DNA from: Phocoena phocoena | Lineage: Eukaryota; Chordata; Mammalia; Artiodactyla; Phocoenidae | Reading direction: 5' to 3' | Length of the DNA: 64,000 nucleotides | Assembly: GCF_963924675.1 (NCBI RefSeq) | Contig: NC_089224.1 | Location: 68,805,464 to 68,869,463, forward strand | Shown: positions 54,271 to 64,000 of the stretch, piece by piece | Layout: every line of letters begins with the position of its first letter | Position numbering within the stretch: position 1 is the first letter of the stretch | The notes under the pieces: model-generated | Seen by the model: the letters and a program-made list of their open reading frames with translations, nothing else | What the model was told of the DNA's origin: nothing | Databases searched by the model: none | Translations under genes and position numbers: made by a program

Positions 54271-57104
54271 GTAAGCCAACTGTGGACAGTTTATCACTTG
54301 AAGAAAGCCTCCAAGATCATTTTTGCATGAAGCACTGTAGCCTGGTGTTAGAGAAGTCCACAGTCTGTATCTAACTCAACATTTGTCTTTTTGCAAAGTG
54401 AATGGCTATGAAGAGTTTACTTTATTTCCCCATATTTTAAATCTTAATTCTAAAAGGCATCTGCCTGTTTTGCAGAGCACTCCTTCATCAAATACTGGGA
54501 GTTTAGGTTCTGGCTTCTAGATTATTTGAAGGCTTTTTATAGTTTCATATCCTGTGATACTAGGATCTGACAGTGAAACATTAATGATCCTATTACCCCA
54601 TGTTAAGAATGAAAGAAATTAGTGTAAAGTCTTTCCAAGAAACTTATTTTATTTGCAGTCACTATTGAATATGTTTTAAATGGAATTTATAGCTACTTTA
54701 AAAACTATTAGCTTACCAAATCCAGTAGTTTATAGAGATGAAATACATGTTTTAGGAAGGTTTAGTTAGAAATATGATCTTTATTTAGTAATTTGTTTCA
54801 TGGGGCCACTTGCACATCGGAATTATTTCTTTTAATGTACAAAGGATTGTTATATCTTTTATTAAATGAAAGCATTTTCACTGTAAACTTTGACAGGTTA
54901 AGATGAGTTGATACAGTAGAAACCATTTTTGACTTTAAAAATGGAATCATAGCAGGAGATTCATCTGTGGACCGTGTGTCTTGAAAATCTGTCACTCTTA
55001 ACTAAGAACACCCCAACCCACAAGCAGTTACCTGAGCTTCTTTATCCCATTGACACAGATCTAATATTGTGCCAATCACACCATTGTCCTAGGTGCAAGT
55101 ACTAGTTACTGGGGTCAGTTTTTGTGCAAGCTTCATCTATTACTCAACTCCTTCAACCATAGCTAGTCTGAATTGTTAAACCTTTGTGAGAGCAAACCTC
55201 TCTGCAAAAGTAAAAATGATCTTGCTTCAGTAATATAAAGACCACAGTCAAGGGCCTCATCATCCCGCCTTGGGGCCTGTCAGATTTCTGTGCCTCACTA
55301 GGTCAATCAATCTGAAGAGAAGACTATGAAAAGATCCTCCTCTCCATTGTCAGGTATGTTTAAAAACGTGATTCCTGTTCCCTTGCTTTCTAAATTTTAC
55401 AGGTTATGGCTTATATGTCCAGAGAGTCATTAAGGAATGAAATGCATCCTTTCTTCTCCAAGCAAAGAGGAAAGTCAAGGTGGCTCAACATGTGACTATC
55501 ACCAGAGATAGCAAAGGGCTCAGCTTCCAGATCTTTCATTTCCTGTAGGGGATTCTGCTGTCATGGCAGAAAATGGCTAACGGTGCTATTGGAGTAATGA
55601 GAAACCACTGCCTTATATCAGTTTTAAAACTCCCTGGCTCTTATGCAGAGTGTCGTAAATCCCTCAGGCCTGGCGTGGCGCCATTTGTGCAGACATATGC
55701 TGCATGTCTATTTCTTGTTCTTTCATAGTGAAGACAACAGATTGGCCTAGAAATTTGTTTTCATTGTCAGCAAAGCTCTTATAATTGTGTCCTGATTTGT
55801 TTCACTTGTAATTTTGTACCTATTTAGCCCACTGTTGTTCATATTAAAATTCTTAAATATCTAAACAATCTTCTCCAGTTTTCTCATGGGCAGACCCATC
55901 ATCAGAATCTTTGCAGTATCATTACACTATCATTTTCTATGTATTCACCCTCCAGATATTGGTCAAATATTGCTTCCGGTTAGTTTGAAGAGGACTTTAG
56001 AAAGTGATTGTGTTTTTTGAGTGTACTAAGATATTCACACACTTCCCAGAGTTCTAGAAGCAAAATATTGAATAACTATTATTCCCCTTCAGGTCAACCC
56101 TTTGTACAAATGGTCTTTTCCTAACTGCCAGGAAGTTGGTGACAGGGTAGGGATGTGGTGTGGGGAGTGTGTAGTCTAGGTTTAGAAGGCTCCCTTGTAC
56201 TCACACATGTAATCCACTATTTTATGAGGCATAAGGATCTGATGCCTAAGTATGGCCATTTGCTACAGAAATGATCAAAAGAGGATGGAGATTTTGTGTT
56301 CAATTTTATTGGTTTGTGACTGGAGACATTCAGTAACTGCTTTAGGAGTTTCTGAGTAATGAAGGTTATTTACACCGATGTTATTAAAGTCAAACAATTA
56401 TAGGTAACATCCATTTTTTTATGAATTGGCTGATATGATCAGTAAAACTATATTTTACACGTCTTTTTAAAATAGCGTAGGTTTTGTAATCATATTTTTA
56501 AATGATGAAAGCATATCATATCTCTACTCTATCAGAGCAGGGTGTAGCTGAGGCAGAGCACACACAGTGAGAAAGAAGATACGTTTAGATGTTGTTCCAA
56601 TGCTGTCTCCTGTATCTCCCTGCCAGTCTTGTCACTTTCTGCTACCTCATTTTCTCACTTGATCAAATGTGAATAATTTACCTGACACGTACCGTGTCAC
56701 TGGAACAATAAGAAGAGCTAAATAAAAGAAGCTTTGATTTGCTTTGATCTTCTTGGAAGAAAAGCATTTTATAAGCCTAAGGTATTACAGTGATCTTCAA
56801 CTGACAGATGACGGGATCAGGTCTGGCTAAGGGACTTAGTGAGCTGAGCTGATTAGTGAGTCACGGGCAAAGAAAGAATGAGCTTTAAGATTCAGATATC
56901 ACTGTGCCGGGATCTCTTTTTCTAGGATAATGTTCTTGAGTCATTTGTTCAAAATGCCTATGTGATATTTATTTTTAAATTCTGAAATTTATTCATCTGT
57001 AGATGCACTTACATATATGAGTGTCCATATGTGTGCATACAGATAAACAACGCATGCCTATGTATAGGTACACATATATGTGGCTTTAGGCAAAACTGTA
57101 TCTT

Positions 57105-57530
57105 AGGATAGACTAGGTTGTGCAGCAATTAAATACAAACCCCCAAATCTCAGTGGCTTAGAAAAGGAAAAGTTTATTTCTTATTTACTCCATGTGTCCA
57201 ATGTGAGTTGGTAAAGGACTGTGCTCATGTTAGTTACTCTCACTGTGGAGTCATAGACTGTGATAGAATAGGATCCATCTGGAACATCACTGGTCAGAGC
57301 AGAGAGAGAAGAGAACAAAAAACCCTACAGTGCTATTAAAGTTTCCATCCCGTAGTGAGACACTTCATTTTTATCTCTACTTTACTGGCCAAAACAAATC
57401 ACATGGCCAAGCCTGACTTTTAGAAGGGGGCAAGCACAATCACCTGCAAGCATGTTACATTACAGACGTTGGCATTTGGGAATATAATCTAGTGCTTTGT
57501 AATTCTGACCCCTCAGCTGGGACTGTCACT
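57105..57530. mobile_element. Ancient interspersed repeat, class uncertain
   Basis: Phrases such as 'aaatctcagtggcttagaaaag', 'gtttatttcttatttactccatgtgtcc' and 'aaacaaatcacatggccaagcctgac' recur in old mammalian repeats, possibly an LTR. I cannot assign the family. Confidence 0.4.
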
Positions 57531-57614
57531 CACGTACTTGCTCATGTTTCTGGGGTTCCAGATTCTCTCTTGCTATCCTGTAACCAAGATACACAGCATT
57601 GTTCCAAAGTTTAC

Positions 57615-57840
57615 CCTCATTTAAAAAAAACTAATGAACTTTATATCTTAGAGAAGTTATAGGTTCGCAGCAAAATTGAGTGGAAAGTACAGAGTTCCCA
57701 TATACCCCCTGTCCCCACCCACGCACAGCCTTTCCCACTGTTGACATCTTCCACCACGCTGTACATTTGTTGTCATTGATGAACCTACATGGACAAATCA
57801 TCATCACCCAAAGTACATACCATTTTTTTAATAGTTTAAC
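57615..57840 (-). mobile_element. Old L1 3' UTR fragment, antisense
   Basis: 'gagaagttataggttcgcagcaaaattgagtgg', 'agagttcccatataccccctg', 'tcattgatgaacctacatgg' and 'catcacccaaagtacatacc' match a common old-L1 3' UTR in reverse orientation. Confidence 0.6.
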
Positions 57841-59095
57841 TTTCTACAAAATCTATGGTCAATTCAGTATGTTAAATGTTTTTCAGATCTGTTGTATGGA
57901 AACCTATCAACAACACAGCACAAACTGTAGCAGGTTAGCACTTTTCAATGAAATGGTTTAATGTTGGATTGCACAAGTTCAATTATAGCCAAAACTAACT
58001 TCTTCATCTAACTCAACCCCCTGCTCTCCATAATATACCAAATTTACATTGGACTGATTTAAAAAATTATTCTACATGACCAGGAAATATAACATGCAAA
58101 CCCTAACTAGAATTGCTGAAGGTTTTATTATATTTGGGACAGTTTAAAAGATAGGATTCTGCTTATACTTCTGAAATAAGTGTACATGTATCCTCTTTTG
58201 AGTTTCGGTTTAATAAATTGCCATTATGGTGCTTTATGGTACTGATGGATTTTCTCATCAAAGAAAATTGAAATTTATTTTGTTGAAATAATAACCACTG
58301 AAGCCATCAAGTAAGAGTGACCTCACCCAAATGGTTCCTGTTTAAAAGTGGCATTTTAAAATACTTTTTAAAAATCTCATGTACAGACCAGTGGATTTCC
58401 TGGACAAACTAAAATAAGAAAGTAAACATAAACTAAATTAAATGGATGTGTCAAATTTTCATTTCATAAACACATAAAGCTTGCAATGGAATATCAACAA
58501 AACATAGTATTTTATGAGGCACAAATACGTAATTCCCATTGGCTCTAAAATACCATAACAGCCACAAATAGAAGATAACATCAGAAAAACTTACTTTAAC
58601 ATTTTCTCTTTCATTAAGTAAAAATTAATTAGCTATGACAAAATAATTAATGCACATATGCAGTTTATTTGAATATAATGGGTGATTTTAAGGGTTAATT
58701 ATAAGAAAAGCTAATTTTTTAATTTTTAAAATTTTGGGGGGAAGTTTTTTTTAAAGCTAAATTTTTAGATATATTAATGATATGAATATTAGGGGAAAGT
58801 AAATTTTTTTTACAAGTAGAAGAGAGAAGTAGAACAAATATAATATACTGTTTGGTCTGTTGTAGTTTAAATTTACTAATGATAAGTGGATATAGTTAGC
58901 GACCAGCAGAGTTTCTGTGAAAGACGTAAGTACACAATATCTGCAATAATGGGGAAGATGGTAAAATGTGTACAGGAGATGGAAATAGAATTAGTTAAGT
59001 TTATTAACATGAAGGGTTTATGTGATTGAAAGTGGCAAACACACTTTCTGCCTTTGGCAAATAAGCATGATATAAAATAAATACGGACTGTGTGA

Positions 59096-59461
<366 letters not shown>

Positions 59462-59805
59462 TAAGCTATTTTTTTTTTCCCCCAAACAGTGACATTTTGG
59501 TCTGTAGGAATTGAGCTCTTTTAGATATTCAGGCTCATTATGTGACGTGGAAATTCTTAAGCAAGATCCATCTATTGATATTTTCTCACTTAGCAATCAT
59601 AAAAGGGAAAATAACTGCTCCAGGCTCTGTCCGTGTAAAATATGTACACTGAATCTGAGCTATTTCTGTATAAGGAGATAACGAAGAGCAAGGTTTGATT
59701 ACACTAGTCTGGATATGAACATTTTCCTGATGCTAGGTCATCTCATTCAGACATTGGAAGCTATTGTTATTTTTCACATGAACCACCTAATTGAAAATAT
59801 AAAAG

Positions 59806-59846
59806 AGGAAGGAAGGGAGGGAGGGAGGAAGGAAAAAAGAAAGATG
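59806..59846. repeat. GGAA/GGGA-rich simple repeat
   Basis: A purine tract of gaggaaggaagggaggga-like units, low complexity and possibly length-polymorphic. Confidence 0.85.
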
Positions 59847-61744
59847 ACTCCACAAGCTACCTAGGAAATGGGATCATTATTAGATAATAATGAATATAAA
59901 GAGGGTCACATAATTTATAATCCAAATCTACATGCTAGGAAAAAAATTAAGGATGTTCCTCGTGTATATTCTCCTCAAATAACAAGAATAAATCACACAA
60001 GTCAGTAATATAGAGTCAAGAAGGCCCTTTGATCCAGCTTAGAAATATACTTTTCTACAGTTCTCTATGACAGCGTTCCCTGTGACACTTACCAAGAAAG
60101 CAAAGTTTCCAGATCTGGAGGATTGAGATTTCATTCTACCACAAGTCCACCCAAGAATCTCTACGTGTTGAGTCACTGATCAGCATGCATTTGAGTTATT
60201 TCTGCTTTTCAGTGGGAAAATGTGAATACAAAAAGCCATGTGAATGACAAGCATGATGCAGTAGTGGACATGTATAATTTCTCCTTCATGCTGTCAGACC
60301 CAAGTTATTAAATTAAAGTCAAAATATTCTTTGCCCACAGACTTAAGTATAAAAGAAGCATTTTCATTCTAATAATAGTCTGTTATTACTGCTTTCCTGG
60401 ACATAAAGAAAGAAAATGTTAAGCCTACTGATTGTGCAAAAACAGCTGGAGTTCTGTCATACATATTCAGGAAGCTGAAGTTGACAAGTCCTGTTCCCCC
60501 GCCCCACCCAGGTGGGGGGAAGTAAATAATGCAGACAGTGACATCTGGAGGCTAAATATGAAAGTACAGTTTTGGAAGAGCAATTGGTCTTAATAAAGCT
60601 CAGGGTACCAAGTTCAAGAGACAAGTCATCTAAAGACTTTGGTTAATTGCAAATTACCCACACAACTAAATATTCAGGATAAGTTTTAGAGGTGCTTTTA
60701 ACTTTTTAATTGGAAATGGGTCCTTCTCAGAAAAACATATCAAAGGAACTTAGTTGTCTGCCAGGGAAACCCCCCAAGGTCAACACGGAGCTGGGTGGTG
60801 GTAACAAAGGTCCATTAATATTAAAAATATCATTGAGCTAGTCACGTACAATGACTGCACAATTTTAGCTTTTTGCATCCTAACTCCTTTGCCTCTTTAA
60901 ATCACACTGAGTTACTATGATATTAATGAATAAAACTTAGTCTGTGTCTAACACATAGTATCTGACTTTGACCAACTGTTTCCTAATTGGCAAACTTTGG
61001 CAGATGAGCAGCATGTATATCACTATTTTGAGATCAAGGAAATTTAAATATTTTTAGTAGAGTATTGGGAAAGGGGTACCTCTGTCCTATTTAGACAGTC
61101 TGTTGTTCCTGGAGCAAAAGAATGTATACTTGGTTTATTCTCTAGATTTTAAAGCTTTAAGCATTGTTCTGCCTTGGTAGTGAGGTGAGAAAGGATATAT
61201 TAGTAGGAGACTCATGATTTGCCATCCTTTTGGACCCTGAGTTTGAGGTGGTTTGACCAGCCTGCCTAGTGAAGTGTATCTGACCCTACTTGGCACCCTG
61301 GTGGGCAGCAAATTGGTAAACGTGCATTTGAGGTAGGTTAATAGGACCAGCACAGTAATGGCCAGGCTCTCCCAGGTGCATGTATGTTTTCAGGTAAGGT
61401 GGCTACAATACCTTAGAAGACCCATTCTGCAAAGCAATTTGATGAGATAGTCTAGCTTGTTCTGGTTTCATAAGAACTGGCTAGGGAGGGTGAATTTTCC
61501 AGAAAATTATTCCAGTAGGCTATTAAGTGGATTTACCTTAACAGTTTGACAATTAAAAAACTATTTCTTTGGTGTCCAGATGAAGAAAATTCTAATTGCT
61601 CTACCACATTTCCTGACACTTGATGTTTCTCCCCCAGCTCCCTCACTAATAATTCTGGACAATTTGTAGTTCTCTAGGTTCTCACACACCTCCCTGCTAA
61701 CATTATGGTAATTATAACTTCGTGTATTTTCATCTAACTGCAAA

Positions 61745-61980
61745 GGTAATATGTGTTTATCCTAGAAAAAACAGAAATTATAGAAATTTTCACATGAAAA
61801 TAAACACTAACCAAAGACCTGAAATAACAACTCTCAACATTTTTTTGGCATTTTGTATTCTGGTTTTCTTCTTATGCAGATTTTTAAAATAACTGAGATC
61901 ATATAACATGTATGGGTTTATATTATATCGTGACACTGCTATTACATTACTCACTTGATGTGTTGATTTTTCTTAATAGT
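61745..61980 (-). mobile_element. Old L1-like fragment, antisense
   Basis: Patches such as 'ctagaaaaaacagaaattatag' and 'aactgagatcatataacatgtatggg' resemble the reverse complement of old LINE 3' regions. It is weakly supported. Confidence 0.35.
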
Positions 61981-62084
61981 GTAGCTGACTTCTAGAGTTT
62001 AGGGACAGAATATTTTCATCTCTGTGAGTCAAAACACAGTAGAGTGTTGGCCAGTAATTTGAGTTAATGAATGAAGAATGACTG

Positions 62085-62215
62085 TTTGTCATGCATTAAG
62101 CACTAGAGGAGATGTAGGTGTACATTGGGCATTGATTCTGGCCAGGTGGACCTTTCGGTCTGGCTGAAAAGACAGACATAGACTATTCTAATTAGGGTGG
62201 ATGGAGCTATGCCCA
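62085..62215 (-). mobile_element. Possible L2 fragment, antisense
   Basis: 'catgcattaagcactagaggagatgtaggtg' followed by 'attctggccaggtggacc' and 'gacagacatagac' resembles a degraded L2 3' end in reverse. Confidence 0.35.
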
Positions 62216-63619
62216 AGAGAGCTATAGATTAACTTCAGTAACATTTCACTTGGCTGTATACTCGCAACAGGCTGGAAAGGACTTCTGGGAATATGTATAC
62301 TTTGGTTCACCCGTCAGAAAAAGGGAGTGCCAGGATTTGTAGATGCTTCTATAGTTTGTGTATAATAAAAGATCTGGACTCCTGGTAAGAGACCTGTCCT
62401 GGAAAAGGCACCCAAGAATCCTCAGAGATACTAATAACTTCACATTTCTCATACACTGGATGCAAAGAAGACCTTTGTGGGTAGGGATGGTTTTGTAAAA
62501 TTCCAGTTCCCTCATTCTGACATTCATCAAACACAGCCCTAGAGGCTGGAGAAGGTGGGGTGGATTGTCTCATTTTTTCTCATCCTCCTTGCCTGTCTCC
62601 TCATTCTGGCTGTATTCCATATGTCATGGTCATGAAGCATGGTCAGCTAGAATGGATGAAGAATGAGAAACCTTAGTACAATAGGTTGATATAATCTTAA
62701 ATTGTCAGTAAGCTTCATCCCCCCCTTATGTATCATAGGTCTTGCTAGTCAGTGTGTAGATCTATAATTTGTGAAGCAAAATTTATACCTCTGTAGTCCA
62801 GTGACTCCTGACAAGATACTTGAAGTCACTCTCAGTCTATTAAAAGATACTGGAGAGAAAAAAAATCTGATCTGGAACTTGTGGGTCCTGTTCAATTAGT
62901 AGTTAAGAATGTATAAAGGTCAAAAAACAAAAGTGAAGCCAAAATATTTTACTCAGTGTTATGCCAACCTTTATTCTCATGATACATACAAATTGCTGAT
63001 AAATAATGCAATATCTTCTCTGAAAATTACATCATTTCATAGTAGAATCAATATGTATATACAGAAAAAAATAATTTGGCATGATGGGTGTTACCTGATA
63101 ATGCTGAATATTATATACTAAGTTAAGACAGACATCCTGCTCTCATTTCTCTAGTTTATAGGGGCTGAAAACAAACTCACTAAGGACCTTTGCTTTTTAG
63201 GCTTGTTTTCTTTCTCTTCCCATTTTCTGTTCTTAGCTGGTATTCATTAGGGCCCGTCCAGAAGAAATACTGAGAGAGAAAGGATTCAGCATTCAGTGCA
63301 GTTACCTATTAATAGCTCAGATGAAAGAGGTCTGGTGGAAGATGAGATAGAAGCTGTAACATGGAAAGAGATATTGGATTATTTGTGAATTTTATTCCAT
63401 TAAGCTATTCCTTATGCTCATTTCCAAGGCTAATTAAAAAAATTGAGCACACTATTTGTTCAGCCCAAAGAAAGTATTCTCATATAATAACAGCTGCTGA
63501 AGAGTAGACTTACAAGCTATTTATAAAATATATTTTCATACATATATAAGGTATATTTATATTTTATATAACATATTTGTTCCCAAGTAGCCCAAATCTT
63601 AGAAATATAGCTTTAAAAA

Positions 63620-63885
63620 AATCTTCTCCTGGAGGGAAGGGATAAATTGGGAGATTGGGGTTGACATATACACTGCTATATATAAAATAGATAACTAATA
63701 AGGACTTACTGTATAGCACAGGGAATTCCACTCAATATTCCATAATGACCTCTATGGGAAAGGATTCTTAAAAAGAGTGGATATATGTATATGTATAACC
63801 GATTCACTTTGCAGTGCACCTGAAGCGAACACAACACTGTAAATCAACTATACTCCAAAAAAAAAATTTTTTTTAATCTTCTCCT
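63620..63885 (+). mobile_element. 5'-truncated L1 3' end, sense
   Basis: About 240 bp of L1 3' UTR, including 'ctgtatagcacagggaattcc', 'cgattcactttgc' and 'aaatcaactatactcc', end in an A10 tail. An unusual T8 follows. The 11-bp target-site duplication 'aatcttctcct' lies at 63620-63630 and 63875-63885. Confidence 0.88.
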
Positions 63886-64000
63886 AATGCTGTGGTTAAT
63901 TTCCTAACTGCTTTGACTATGTGTTTGTGTTGGCATAACATTTCTCATATCTTATACATTTGTTGACAGTATGAGGCCAAAGTGTCAGGAGTTGTAGCTA

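Overview
The window is vertebrate nuclear DNA, almost certainly from a cetacean and most likely a toothed whale. Seven copies of a tRNA-derived SINE of the cetacean/hippo CHR type are scattered through it, with two longer relatives, a nearly full-length L1, several L1 3' ends and many old mammalian repeats (MIR, L2, MLT1, MER5). Nothing bacterial or viral-genomic is present. The species call rests on my recognition of the SINE family.

The only gene I can support is TMC1, on the + strand. TMC1 is the pore-forming subunit of the hair-cell mechanotransduction channel. Ten consecutive coding exons (human numbering exons 11 to 20) encode residues 180 to 667 of a protein of about 760 residues, plus parts of split codons 179 and 668. 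There are no stops, frameshifts or indels relative to the human protein as I remember it. The exon edges match the known human junctions c.536, c.884, c.1763 and c.2003, which fixes the numbering. Exon positions: 10958-11064, 13851-13949, 28316-28458, 32882-33026, 33621-33815, 36033-36212, 36338-36499, 43369-43497, 54203-54270, 59149-59388. They carry TM1 to TM8, including the pore-lining TM4 to TM7 and the TMC family signature. Exons 5-10 and 21-24 lie outside the window.

Layout: 1-10957 is the 3' part of intron 10. 11-14 kb holds exons 11-12. The 14.4 kb intron 12 contains an antisense L1 of about 5.5 kb that was itself hit by a CHR SINE. 28-37 kb is the exon-dense part (exons 13-17). Introns 17 and 18 (37-54 kb) hold most of the young SINEs and nested old repeats. 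54-59.4 kb carries exons 19-20, and the rest is the start of intron 20.

The most unusual feature is a 54-bp tandem duplication across the intron 12/exon 13 junction. It duplicates the splice acceptor and the first bases of the exon. Other points of interest are lineage substitutions in TMC1 (a cluster in the first intracellular loop and Cys613Gly) and two non-consensus splice donors (exons 15 and 20). I see no evidence of a wholly new biological system.
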